NCBI RefSeq assembly: GCF_008831285.2
Contig: NC_045150.1
Location: 15,809,362-15,873,361, forward strand
DNA length: 64,000 bases
From: Nymphaea colorata
Taxonomy: Eukaryota; Streptophyta; Magnoliopsida; Nymphaeales; Nymphaeaceae
Direction: 5' to 3'
Notes under the pieces: model-generated
What the model was told of the DNA's origin: nothing
What the model saw: the letters and a program-made list of their open reading frames with translations, nothing else
Databases searched by the model: none
Position numbers and translations under genes: made by a program
In this document: one piece after another, positions 11,295-23,042 of the stretch
Layout of the letters: the number at the start of each line of letters is the position of its first letter
Position numbering within the stretch: the stretch's first letter is position 1

Positions 11295-11939
11295 CAAGAA
11301 CAGGTCCACATTGCCTCCACAATGACTCCCATAATTCTAACATTTTTCAATACAATCAAGATAGCACCATTTGACTTTTGAACTGAGGATATGACTGTAA
11401 CACACCACCCAACCCAAGTGGTTGCGCTAGAGAGAGAGATGGAATCGGGGCGGAGAGTGCAAAAAGAAAACGAAAATAGAAAAGAAAACAATTGGCTATA
11501 GGAAGTTTTAAATTTACTAGATGTTAGATGTTGGTGGATAGCTAAACATTAAAAATCAATTATTACTAAAACCTCCTTTAATCTTGTTGCACCATAAATC
11601 ATACATAGTATTTAGGTGACAATTATGTTTAAGTGATAGTTTTTAATTTTTAACTATCCAAAATCTGACATATTTGATTTTTCTGTACACAAGAAGATTC
11701 AGTTCTGCCTTTATACATGTGTATGTATTTGTGTGTGTACATGTTAGGTAGGCAGTCCTACCATAAAGATCAGAGAACTTTTTGTAGGGGAACTAGCATT
11801 TGGACTCGCCCCACCATGTTTCCCCCTAGAAAAGAAGACGACCCCCACCCCTGCAAGAAAAAAAAAAAGAAACCCGTAGCTTTTGATGCAAATACCTTTT
11901 ACAATGAGAGCTTGTTACCTTATCTCGATGCCAATGAGG
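10441..11939. other. Left-arm stretch with two related half-repeats
   Basis: Segments 10660-10920 and 11500-11790 resemble each other in the same orientation (AATCAATTATTACTAAAACC, CATATTTGATTT, TCTTATCATGAAGA/CCTACCATAAAGA blocks), an old tandem duplication also seen at 38450-39440. (TA)n separates them. No gene. Confidence 0.5.
11224..11293. repeat. (TA)n microsatellite
   Basis: Two TA runs separated by TTAAAA; shorter in the right arm (38941-38974). Confidence 0.95.
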
Positions 11940-12115
11940 GGTGCAGTCAAAACTTTTGCATGAGATATGTCAAATTATAATTTTAAAATTTTGATAGGAG
12001 CCAAATTATTATTTTTAAATATTTTTATATAAGATAATTTTTAAAATTTATATGTAACTTTTTTTTTTGGGTGGAAGGAGAGGAAGGGAAGGCTTTTGCC
12101 GCCCCCTTTTATGAT
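11940..12115. mobile_element. MITE-like element of the same family, left arm
   Basis: GATAGGAGCCAAATTATTAT, then AAATATTTTTATATAAGATA, then a T-run align in order with 24015-24170. The right arm has the same copy at about 38110-38290. Confidence 0.45.
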
Positions 12116-12145
12116 GGTACAGGAAAGCATTACTGGTGACCTGTG

Positions 12146-12150
<5 letters not shown>

Positions 12151-12199
<49 letters not shown>

Positions 12200-12206
12200 T
12201 ATATAG
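12151..12206. repeat. (TA)n microsatellite
   Basis: TA run interrupted once by GTA; reduced to about 20 bp in the right arm near 38050. Confidence 0.95.
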
Positions 12207-12500
12207 TCGTATTAATGTTGGTTGATGGTGTGACAATAATTTATGGTAAGCAGTTTATGGTGTTGTAGCAACAGAATTCTAAAGTGTAGCCATTCAACCA
12301 TCCAGTATAGAACTGTTGAATGCAACCCTGTAAATTTGTCTGTGAAGTGACGGATCGGCCACTTCAACCAGTTTCGGTTATCAGATAACATACTCTTCTT
12401 CTAACCATGTAGTTGTTTGAATATGTAGTTCAAATAAGTAAATAAATAAATAAATATAGTTACATCTCCAATTTGTACTAGCCAATGCACATCACAAAGT

Positions 12501-12761
12501 TAAGGGCGGGCTTCGGGCCGGGCCGCTGGCGGGGGCAAGGACCAGGCCCAGGTCTGGGCCAAAAAAACCCGGCACTTGCCCGTTAACATTTAAAAAGTGA
12601 TTTTTTTATTTTTTAAATTTAATGAAATATATTTATTACTGAAAAATATATATGATATTAAAAAAATACTTCTTTTATTTATAACCTGGCTGGGCTGGGC
12701 CTGGGTTTCATGTATGGGGCCTGGGCCCAACGGGCCAACCTGGACCCAATGCCCACCCCTA
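12501..12761. mobile_element. GC-rich hAT-like MITE, left copy
   Basis: Ends TAAGGGCGGGCTTCGGGCC and, from the other side, TAGGGGTGGGCATTGGGTCC. Flanks CACAAAGT (12493-12500) and CATAAAGT (12762-12769) form an 8-bp duplication with one mismatch. GC-rich ends surround an AT-rich centre; no coding capacity. Confidence 0.82.
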
Positions 12762-12784
12762 CATAAAGTATCGTGTGTTTGTGT

Positions 12785-14390
12785 AGGGATGCCAACCGAT
12801 TGGAATAGAGTGAAAAAATATCTTTAACTTTTGGGTTGTTTACATATTTGGATTCAAATATGAATAAAAAATAGTCATGTTTGATTTTAATCCAAATCCG
12901 ATAAGACAGTTCTAATCCAATTTTTACATTTATTTTTGAATCTGAATCCAATTGAACCAATTTGGCCTGTAAGAGAATTAGGTACATGATATTTATTTAA
13001 AAATAAAATTGAACTTCTATTTGCATTTGAGTCTAATCAGATATTTATTATATTTGTATATAAATCTAGATTCAATCAAATGTCATTTCTTAAATCCAAA
13101 TCTGATCCGATTTTTTAATTGTACATTAATTGTTTTTTTCATATTTGATTTTTTACATAATGGTTTGAGATCTCCATCCAAATTAGATATATTAACATTC
13201 TTACGTCCATTTCTTACTAGTCATTCAGATATATATATATATATTTATTATTTATTTATTTATCTATTTAAAAACCCAAATTCACCCTTAGTATTACTCA
13301 CGAGTTCATAATAAGAAACAATCAGATCCAACTGACATGAAAATGAGAGTCATCGCCTTTCATTTGTCATTTTTCAAATCAGGCCGTCCTTTTATTTGTT
13401 TGTTTTTGGATGCCATGACCAATTCACATTGAAAGGTCTCCCCTTTCACCTTATCTAGTACAAGTAACATCACACCGAAAGCAAGCATGTCCAAATTAAG
13501 GGCATGATGAGCCATACAATTTGCATTAAAGTCGACGTTTACAATTTTTTCTATGACACTTTTTTAAATCATGGTGATAAAAAAATGTGCTTTTTTAAAA
13601 ATATTCATTAAAAATGCAAAAAATAAATCAGTAAAATAGGACAAAAAAACATTTTTTATTGAAAAACATGACAAAATAAAAAATATTAGAAAAAAGTGAA
13701 AAAAATGTTTTTTTCACGTTTTTCTTCACCAAAGACCCAAAAATTTGTTATCAAATTGGAATTCCACCATCTCCTTCTGCAATTGGAATCAAGTTTCAAG
13801 CAGTCGTAGTGCCCAAAGGGTAGTTCCTTACTTTGTACCTCACTACATCAACCACCTCTTCTTTTTACAAGTTCTTGATCTTACAAATAACAGTTTCTAA
13901 GGCCATCCTTTTATTGATTTTCGTCACCTGCCTCTTTTAGAACATCTATCCTTGAAAAGAAACCATTTTGATATCAAAGCGAACCGTTCTAAAAAGATTG
14001 AATATAGAAAAAGATTTAATATCCGATCAAAAAGTTGGATTGGATTCAGATTTAAGAAATGACATTTGATTGGATTTGACACGATTCAGATATATAAACA
14101 TCCTTCTGAATTGACATTCAAATAGGATTTAGTTTTTAAATGAATATTCTATATCCAATGCCCTTACATTTTGGAAATCGGTTAGATTCGGCTAAAAAAT
14201 TCGGAATTGGATTCAGATACGAATGTAAAAAATCAGATTTAGATTGTAAAACCGGATTTCAGATTTGGATTCAGGTATGATTTTTCTTTGTTCATATTTG
14301 AGTATGAATTTGAACCTGAGTATATGAATATTTAAAAATCAATATGAGTATATATGATTCAAATCCGATCCATTGAAAATACCAAGTTAA
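12785..14390. repeat. AATCCGAATC-rich blocks, left arm
   Basis: Two blocks (12785-13300, starting TAGGGATGCCAACCG, and 13990-14390) of the same repeat family, separated by A/T-rich DNA with (T)n and ATTTATTTATT runs. Mirrored at 35940-37490 in the right arm. No genes. Confidence 0.45.
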
Positions 14391-15187
14391 TCTCACAGAC
14401 CTTGCATCATGTGGCCACCTGCAATTTTTGTCAAGATAAAAAAAAAAAAAAACCAATTGAATGGCAGGGTACCTGAGTTATTGGGAAAAAAATCAATTGA
14501 AAGAATAAGAAAAAATCTAAAAGTTCATAAAACACAGGACACAAAGAATTTAATTTATCACCATATCGTGAACTTCCTCCTGACTAGGTAATTCAGCCTA
14601 CTCATCATGAAGGGGTTGTTATGTAATAAGAACAACATATTACAGTTTCATGAATCTCTTATATTTGGCAATAAGAACAGCATGTTATTGTTCCACAAAT
14701 CTGCTCGAATGGTTGGAGCACATTCATCGAACATTATTTTATATTGTTTTATGAACCTACTTCAATTTTTGAGGTAAATGCATAAAACAGAAACAAACTA
14801 TTGCTATCGTCAAATGGCTTCGAAAGCTAGCTGTAGAGACCAACTACAACTGCGAGAAGATTTGATGTGCTAACAGGTCAATCAGATACAAAAATATTAA
14901 ATATGAATCCCTTAGTACAAAAAAACCAAACAGTTGTAAGTCTAAAAAGAAACAAAATTAACAAAGAATAGCTGGCTTGAAAAGAAACAAATATATGGAG
15001 AAATAGGTAAAAGAAAAAAGAAAAGAGAATGAGAAAATCAACCATTCTCAAACCATTAAGGCAAACTTAGATTGAAATACTGGATCGAACGAAACCCCAT
15101 CCATCCCATCTATTCATTTGGGCATTTGTTATTATTTATTTATTTTATATTTAATTGTTTTCTTTATTCATTTTTGCCAACTTATAA
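14391..15187. other. Left-arm non-genic stretch
   Basis: AT-rich. A block at 14608-14760 (AAGGGGTTGTTATG) looks like a degraded MITE. Mirrored at 35130-35930. Confidence 0.35.
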
Positions 15188-16236
15188 CTAATAATTATTT
15201 AATATGCAACCCGAGCTTGGCCACTTTATCTCTGGATCAAAACAGTAAAAGAAAAGGTCCACGAGAATGTTTGCAATGGCCCGGCCGTTGTGGGTTTCAT
15301 TTAACATGTTGATGAATGGAGACATCGTTAAATTTGAACCACCAAAGCACGTGGAGTCGTGGAGGCGGTAAGTTCTGTGAATGGCACGACTATAGAGCCG
15401 TTGGAAACCAAATGGAGGCCATTCACCAATTTGATCAAATGTGTGCCGGGTCTCTCTCTCTTGGAGATACCAGCAGGGCTTCAACGCCATCCTTGCTTCT
15501 TTTACTTTGTTCACCATTTTGGTGGGCTTCAATCTTAGCGATTTGCAGGAGACAAGGTCGGTCATCTCTTGCTCTCTTATCCATGTGGCAATGTTGCGTT
15601 CTTTGTAGATATTTTGTTATATTATTCATAATCTCGTGGAAGAATTGAGGGATCCTAAGTTAGATTCCTTTCTTGGTGTTTCTGGATGTATTTCATGGGA
15701 GATATACCAGCAGAGCGTAATGCACACCCTTGGTTCTCTTTTACTTCGTTCGTCTTGCTCGTGGGCCGACTACAATAAAAGATAGCTTCTGCCACAATCA
15801 TTCCCATGGAAAGGTCTGTGGTGGACAAAATGGTAAAAGTTGTTCCTCTTTTAGCAGAATACTTTTACAAGATAATAAGAGGAGGCAAACATTTTCAAGG
15901 GAGAGAGAGAAGGACCGGCAATCTGTGATCGCCTTTCCATGCTTCTCTCGTTCTGCAGCCTTCCAACATGACGCGGTTCTTGTCGATGAGAAGGAGTACA
16001 AGAGAGCCAGGACTCTTTTCCTCCACTTGATTCCCTCATCTATCGATGAAGCAGAGAGCAAACAGAGGCGCCTCCCCTGCCTACTCGAACGCGATCTTAT
16101 CCTAGACCACGAGATCAGAAGCAATGTCATTTTCTCGCTTGTAGAGTTCTTCTCATCCAGTCTCAAGAATGCCGGTGGATTTATGCATGGGGCAAACATT
16201 AAGGAATGGTTAAAGAGAGAGAGTTCCTCCACTTGA
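15188..16236. other. Block of unassigned open frames, left arm
   Basis: Long open frames on both strands: plus 15316-15648 (110 aa) and 15730-16236 (168 aa), minus 15188-15565 (125 aa) and 15798-16232 (144 aa). All are open in the right arm too. Two segments near 15470 and 15710 (ACCAGCAG followed by CTTTTACTT and GTGGGC) look like an internal duplication. I recognise no domain. For 15730-16236 I count about 13 substitutions between the arms, 11 of which would change the plus-strand protein, so there is no sign of purifying selection. It may be an old gene fragment or the inside of an unrecognised element. Confidence 0.45.
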
Positions 16237-16385
16237 CGACTTATGTTGGATACCGACAGATCTCTTTTGTGTTTTGTGCATTTTTTTCCCCATTGCGTCG
16301 CTTAATCCTTGCTGTTCGTTGCTTCATGAGGTTATTCATACCTACTGAATTTGTTAGATATTTCGTGCATGAATATGAAGTATGT

Positions 16386-19300
16386 GTCTGTCTTGGTGCA
16401 ATTTTTAACTCACGAAAGCAAGAAGCTTCCTACTGAAATAATGGACTTATGAATAAGCACGTGGAGTGGAGCCTGAAGTAACTTGGGAAGATCACCAGAA
16501 CATCAATATATTCAGTGGGCTCAATAATCAGTTTCATGAGCTTGAGCATGAGATGAAAGCCGCCACGGTGTCACCTTTTTTTTTTCTTTTCCTTTTGGAC
16601 TTTGTACTTTCTGTTTACTGTTAGATTTTGGTCCTCATGTTTTTTTAGAAATTATAGAATATGATAGTTGTCCTTTGTATGTACTTCTGGATTCCGGTTG
16701 TTGGCAGGTAAATCAAAGATATTCATGTTGTCCTGCATATGTTATTTTCTGAAGCTCCAGATGTTGTTAGTGGTAGTGGACACGAATCATGTTAAGCATG
16801 AAAGTGTATGCATTTAGGATAAAGATCATTGTATTTGAGCTTTTTCAAGAGAAGTTTGCAAAGTGATCAGATTGCACATAAAATCTTCTTACCCTGCACA
16901 TAAAGAATGAAAGCATCAATTATCAATTTGTGATTACAAATACGACAGATGTACACAAAGGTCATACAGTCAAGTATCTACAATTTGGTTTTAACAGCTG
17001 AAAGCCTGAAATGCAGTTGTCACATTTTCATGTCACCCAAAAATTCTGTCTATCGAGAAAAGATGAAGAACTGAAAAGTTCAACAACTGAAAAGAAGAAT
17101 TATTTTCAGTGGAAGGGCAAAAATTGATAAACAAAAGTCTACAGGCATATCGTTGTTAGCATTCCCTGTGGCCCATCTGCCTTGGCTGTCAAGGAAGCAG
17201 CATGGGGACTTGCTTGTCATGCTGCAATATCTTAGGACCTCCAAGTGTTTGCATTTTAATGCTTTCAGCTTATTAATTCAGTTTTTCAACATTAGACAAG
17301 CTAGAAATGGAGGGATAATTGTTTCACCAAAAGATGGGTGACCATTTCATATCTGCTTGTTATAGGCCATGAAATGAAGTATGGTGGTAGACACATCAGT
17401 GATCTGTAGAATGGGTAATTAGATCCGTTTGCCTTTAATACTGTGGGGAAGTGAGGTGAAGTTTTTTTAACCTATTTGCACTTTGCAGCCTGTCACCGTG
17501 CTCTGCTCTATGAGTTTCTTTATCTTTTGTAGAGAGTCTGCTGCTAAACGTTTGCCAGCGTTAAAAATCATATGATTCTCACAAGTTACATAAACTAAAA
17601 TATAGATCATATAGCTTATTTAAGAAATGTTGAGGCTCCACTGTTTTCTTCTTGCTTTATCTGTTACATTTGTGCTGATATGATAATGTTAGAGTGCATT
17701 CAACTCGGAAATCAGGAGCATGGTTGATTTTATGCCTTTAGTTACATCCAAAGGGAACAGATATTAAAGACTTTGCTTTGTGCTTTGGTCGACTGTATCT
17801 AATTTTTGAAGTCTTGAACATCAAATATGAAATGTAAATGTTCCTTCAGGTCTATCTGAATAGTCCTTGAAATAAAGGTCAATCAGACGATCCATGAGGA
17901 CCAAGAAACGCTCATCACTGCATTTTTGTGATGCTCAAGTATCTAGTTTAGGGCCCCATACATGATGACCACCCAACATACCATTTTTGCCATAGCCATG
18001 GTTGTACATCCCTAAACCTTAACAACAAATATTCCTTGGAGATTTTTCAGAAATCCAAAAATATTCTGCTATATTAGAAAAATACTAATATGTTTTTCTA
18101 TACATCATTGGGTCGATAAAGCTGTGGGCGTATGGATCTAAGCCAAATATACCTTTACATGATAAAATATGTTTTTCTATACATCGTTGTTGTAGAGTCC
18201 ACAAAATGTGATCTTAGATCACTTAGATTTCAAAATCCAAAGATATGACCCTCCCTCATCTGACCCTGCATCAGCCCATTTGACAATGGAAAATACTAAA
18301 GTGAGGATCCAGGTTTTAACTAGTATTATCAATGCATGCAGTCATGTAGATAATATCATTGTATGCAGTCATGATGATATACATTCATAACTAAACCAAA
18401 ATTTGAGTGTATTATCCTACTAGGATGTAATAAAGGTCAGGCATTCTTATATATAATGTATGCACATGTCAAATATGCGCTACTCTCTGATGTGTTTTGT
18501 TTATGAGCAGACACAGAGGAATGGTGCTTCATATTTTGCATGGAACAATGGCACTTCAAAAATTTGTTACATTAGAAATTTGCCAAGCATCAAGTATGGT
18601 TCACTTTTCAGAAAGCACAACTATCAAAGAGGTGGCTAATTATATGTGAAGGAGAGAAGGACATTAAAGTACATTTTGAATAATGTAATTGGATTCAATA
18701 TCTAAAAGGGCAGCTGCTTTGATAGTGAAGGCAGTATGGAATTTCCAAATCTATGAACTTCCCTTTATCATTTCCAAGCTTGTGCAACAATCCTTTGGTC
18801 GATAAAGCTGTGGGCGTATGGATCTATGTGAATCTTGATAATAGTTTAGTCTTGTAGTTGATTTTCTCTTTATGGTATTGATGCCTTTTCTTTCTTTCTT
18901 TCTTTCTTTCCTTTTTTTTGTGCAGGTTGGTATTTTCTTTGTCCCAGTTCCATAATTACTTTGAGATTACTGTTTTCATCAAACTTTTATCTGGATCGAT
19001 CTGACTCAAACCAATGATTAGCATTTTAACTAGAGGATGATTTGCCTTTGTTATGGTGATCAGCTTTCTTTTTGTCTATGTTGATCCACTGTCACAAATA
19101 TCACAACTTAATTGAGAAAGATGCGTTAAATATGTGAAAAATAAGTCAGACGAATAAAACATCAATACAACGCATATTTTTTAAAAAATGTTAGAATGTA
19201 AAAAACAAAAACAAAACGTGAATTATACACGTTTTTTAAATATTTTTATGAATTTATTATTTATTTTATTTTTATATTTTTCAGGATTTTTTAAATGTTT

Positions 19301-20730
19301 TAAATTTTTTTTTTTTTTCGAAATATTTCAGAGATATACAACTTTGCCGTGTTATCCTCGAGAAATTCATGTTCACCTCATGCTCTAATAATTTAATAAT
19401 TTCAGATAAATATAATAATATTAGGTAAATATATCATATTACACTGACATCATGTTCACCTCATGCTCTTATCCAGCATTACCAATCAACTTCAATTTGA
19501 AAATATACCAGCTGTCAAGGTTATGTTAGTGCCAAACACTATTTTGTATGTGACTATGTATCAAATATATTGTTGTTTAGCAGGGGGTTGTGGTCTACTC
19601 TTCAATTGAAGCTTGTAATGGATCCAATAAACCAGGCATTTTAGCATACTGAAAAAAATATTTCTGACATTGGTTTCAACCAAGCATTCTTAAAGACATT
19701 TTTTGTGCATTATCTTCTTTTCTCTAGTCCTTAGTGTTTTGCAAGCAGTTTCACAAGGCCTATTTTATTTCCTGACAATTGTGCAAGAGATATTTGTTGT
19801 TTTGGCTGATACATTTCACAAGCTTGGTTTCAAATGCATGTTTTGGTTCTACATGGGACTAATTTTCTGGATGAACAAATTGTTTGTCTTCTTGTTTCAG
19901 TTTCCAATAAATTGAAGCATTTTATAGTAAGTTTTGTCCTATTATTATTTTCTTCTAAAACTATTTCATGGAGCCTTGATTTTGGCTATAAGTACTCATT
20001 TTTTTCATCCAATCCTCCATTTTTTGTTTTGTTTGTAGGTGATCAAGATCTTAGCTTTCTTCATGATCCATGAATTGGAATGGAATTTACAACTTATTTT
20101 GAGGTGAAGATTGCTTTATCTTTCTTTTTTGTTTTCTAATGACAGAAAAAATAGGAGCTTTCTGAGCAGGCCAAGATTTGCTTGCCCAAAAGGTTGATCA
20201 TTTACAGTATTGTATGGCTCTACTAGTTATTTGTGTATAACGTGCAATATATTTCTATTTTATTTATGAAATTTTTCTTACTGTACCAGAGATGATATGT
20301 TCTTTCACATACCCCTTTCCATCATTCTTAAACTTTTTGACTGTTTGGATACAAGTATAGCTACTACACTACATGAAAATGAGAGAATTAGAATTGTTTC
20401 TGGGAGAAATAAGATGCTAAGCTGCTAATATGAGAAAATTAGAATTGTTTCACCATACTAGTCTCTGGGATTAAATTTTCTAGATGTGTATGAACCTGCT
20501 ATTTTTCTATTTATTTTCTCTATTTCGACCAGAAATGGCTTGTGGAGCTTTTTGATAAGAAAGAAGCAGGCGTGCTCAAAGGACACTTATTTTCTACTAT
20601 TTTTATGTAATTTTTTTATAATTTTGAATTGTATAAATAATATCTTTTATAGTACAATTACTTATTTCTATGTTCTCTCTCTCTCTACATACATATATAT
20701 ATAATAAAACAAAATGTAGAATAATTACAA
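16386..20730. other. Spacer, non-genic part 1
   Basis: AT-rich DNA with scattered acceptor/donor-like sites but no frame I can assign. It has a T-rich block near 19260-19320 and two copies of an exact 30-bp sequence (18111-18140 and 18797-18826). Confidence 0.5.
18111..18826 (+). repeat. Exact 30-bp direct repeat pair
   Basis: The 30 bases starting GGTCGATAAAGCTGTGGGCG occur at 18111-18140 and 18797-18826 without mismatch. Around the first copy, ATGTTTTTCTATACATC also occurs twice (about 18090 and 18169). Confidence 0.85.
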
Positions 20731-20734
20731 TGGC

Positions 20735-21300
20735 CATGAGTTTTTCCATAGCTAATGTACAAGTAACTGTGGCTGTTGCAAATAACGGTCACAGCCAAAA
20801 CCATGGCTAGTGGCCTAGGTACATCATGGCCGGTTGATAAAATAGCCAGTCACAAAAAACTTGTTTTTTAAAAGAAAAACAAATGGACATGATAAATAAA
20901 CCTAGATTTTTTTTGCATTTTTTCCTTTTTCTTCATTTAAAAAATTTTTTAAACAGTTTTTTTTCATTTTTTAATTTTAGTTGTTGCAAATCTACTTATT
21001 TGTTGATGTTTGTGTTTATAGTTTCTCACTTATTTTATTTTTTCTTAATTTGATTTTTTTTTAATTTTTAAAAATTTGTTGTATTTTTCTTGTTTTTTCT
21101 CCTTTATTTTCAAGCTCACCGTATTGTAGCCGAGAAAAAACTCGTGGTTTAAAACTCAAGATGTTTTTTTGTGACTATGGTCAAAACCATGACAAAAAGT
21201 TAATAGCTACAAGGGTTTTTGCCAAAGTCAGCTTAGTTAACAGCCACAGGAAATGTCACGACTGAAAATACTTTCAGCTATAGTTTCGGGGTTTATTTCA
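20735..21300. mobile_element. Possible CACTA-type non-autonomous element
   Basis: Both ends carry GGCTGTGAC/GTCACAGCC-like and CATGGT/ACCATG motifs in opposite orientation (GGTCACAGCCAAAACCATGG on the left; GACTATGGTCAAAACCATGA and AACAGCCACAGG on the right) around a T-rich centre, the composition of CACTA subterminal repeats. The CACTA termini themselves are not intact. Confidence 0.35.
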
Positions 21301-22150
21301 TGGAAGCTCTCTTACCGCTTCAACAATGACTTTTTGGTTTTGTAATCGGTCTCCTTTTTCTGTAGCTCTTGCTTTCTGGATCGCAATAATCAGGAACTGA
21401 AATGGGTATGTCTGCTTTACCGCAAGAGATGAAATTCTGCTTCATCATCTCAAACCACTCTATACAAGTCGCTTCACTTATGCGACGTCTAATCAAAGAT
21501 GATCATTTTTGTCAGTTTCAGAGTTTGAAGAACTATTTCTGAATACCATTTTTGTATGAAAATTAGCGAAAAGTCTATCTTGGACTCCTGACATTTTCTA
21601 GAAAAAGATCTTTTTTAGCTGATTCCAGAGGAAATCTGTCACCGATGAAAACATGGGAAATGGTATTTGTGACAATGATGTTATCTAGTAATTCCAGCTA
21701 CAAGTGCTTAATTAGTTTTTAGTTTTTCATTTCAGAATGGTCACTTATTTCCAGCTGAGTTTGATGTAGGAATTTTCAAGGCCTGTACAATTTTTTTCCC
21801 TTTTAAATGTCTTTTTCATATGATTTACTTACTTCTTCACTCATTGGCAAGCATCTAGTTTCGTTTGTCGACTGTTTCATGGTTCCTGGCATCGTTGTTG
21901 ATCCAACATGTGCCCAAACAAGCTCTGATAGGTCAGCTGTCATAATGCTGGATCAAGTTAATTATATTGTGAATATAAGTTTGTTCCACCATTTTTCCTT
22001 TATTTGGCTCTTTTTCCTTGTAATCCCCTGTACAAATTTATAAGCCATTTACTCTGCTACTTCTCCTCTTCTTTATTGCAAATTCTTCAGCTTGAGCCAT
22101 TTACATTATTCATCCTTATTTTATTAAATTTGTTCATTGTGGTTCATTTA
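21301..22150. other. Spacer, non-genic part 2
   Basis: No assignable frame. It lies directly upstream of the ligase relic and could contain decayed introns of the same gene, but I see no ligase motif here. Confidence 0.4.
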
Positions 22151-22173
22151 TGAAGAAACATTGCCCTTGTAGT

Positions 22174-22310
22174 TATGATGGACAACGTGTAAAAGTCTTC
22201 TCACAAAGCGGAGAAGAAACAAATTCAAGATCTCCATATTTGGTAAAGATAATCAAGGAGTCATCAAAACAAGCAGCAGAGACTTATATTTTGGATGGGG
22301 AGATGATAAG
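22174..22310 (+). pseudogene. DNA ligase (ATP-dependent, LIG6-like) exon relic
   Basis: The frame reads YDGQRV, then KVFSQSGEETNSRSPYLVKI, IKESSKQAAETYILDGEM, which matches the adenylation domain of eukaryotic ATP-dependent DNA ligases around motif I (KYDGQR) and motif III (ILDAE). The SRNGDETTSRFPDL-like stretch points to plant LIG6 more than LIG1. CCCTTGTAG just before TTATGATGG looks like a 3' splice site. About ten residues after GQRV are missing, and in the contiguous frame the nucleophilic Lys position is Ser, unless an upstream exon supplies it. No further ligase exons are recognised nearby, so a relic is likely. Confidence 0.6.
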
Positions 22311-22411
22311 AAGTTTTTACAATTTGTCCTCTTCCCATCTGGTTGATAGAACAACTTGTGCTCCAGGATGTATTTGTACTTTTGTTGTTCCTCATTTAAT
22401 TGTAGTGTTAA

Positions 22412-22575
22412 GGGGCTATTAGGCACCAGTAACGAATTGTTACTATCTAGTAAAACAGACTTAAAAATTGGGGCAGATTCATGGAACCATGTAAACTAAT
22501 GATGTATGAATCTACCCTAAATTTTAGGCAGAATCGCTGGACGGTAACAATCTGTTATTGGTGCCAAGTGGCCCC
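22412..22575. mobile_element. Tourist-like (PIF/Harbinger) MITE, 164 bp
   Basis: Terminal inverted repeats of about 33 bp, starting GGGGCTATTAGGCACCAGTA and, from the other end, GGGGCCACTTGGCACCAATA, with about seven mismatches. Both sides have the trinucleotide TAA (22409-22411, 22576-22578), the PIF/Harbinger target preference. No coding capacity. Confidence 0.8.
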
Positions 22576-23042
22576 TAAAAGACTATGATTGAGACATTGG
22601 TGGCTTACACCTTTTCAAAGATGTAAGACTTTTTGCTAAATGGTTGAACTTCTGTTTGAAGTCTAAGCCAATGTAAATCCAAAATGAATCTGTCACTAAG
22701 GGCCATGGGGCAATTTAGTAACTTTCTTTTTCCTTTCACTTGATAAGAAGTCTTCTGGAAGGTAGAAGGCTTGCTGATGTAAGTTTGTGTTCCCTTATCA
22801 CTTGATAAAAGTCATCTAGAAGGTCGAATGCTGCTGCTGTAAGTTTGTATCACAAAAACTTTGACAGTAAAAGAATCAAATATTTTCATAAAGCAAACTG
22901 GAACAAAGATTGTTTGTAATAGATAAGTAGTCACAACACTCATGCTAAATAAGTAGTTATAGCACATTAGCTTGTTGAGATTATGTTATAGGTTTAATTA
23001 GATGTGTATTTTGAATCATAACAGTGGTGGCTCTTATAACAA

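Larger units (their letters stand above)
975..16385 (+). repeat. Left arm of a 15-kb inverted repeat
   Basis: This segment recurs in reverse complement at about 33926-49115. Paired landmarks keep a nearly constant coordinate sum (50.1-50.3 kb): hAT element 4571-5554 with 44649-45630, peptide ORF 9037-9246 with 40929-41147, MITE 12501-12761 with 37521-37754, ORF 15730-16236 with 34077-34583. By eye the substitution level is about 2.6 % near 16 kb, 3-5 % through most of the arm and 12-15 % in the outermost 0.6 kb. Length differences are mostly in microsatellites. Shared transposon insertions show that the arms descend from one ancestral segment. Confidence 0.97.
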
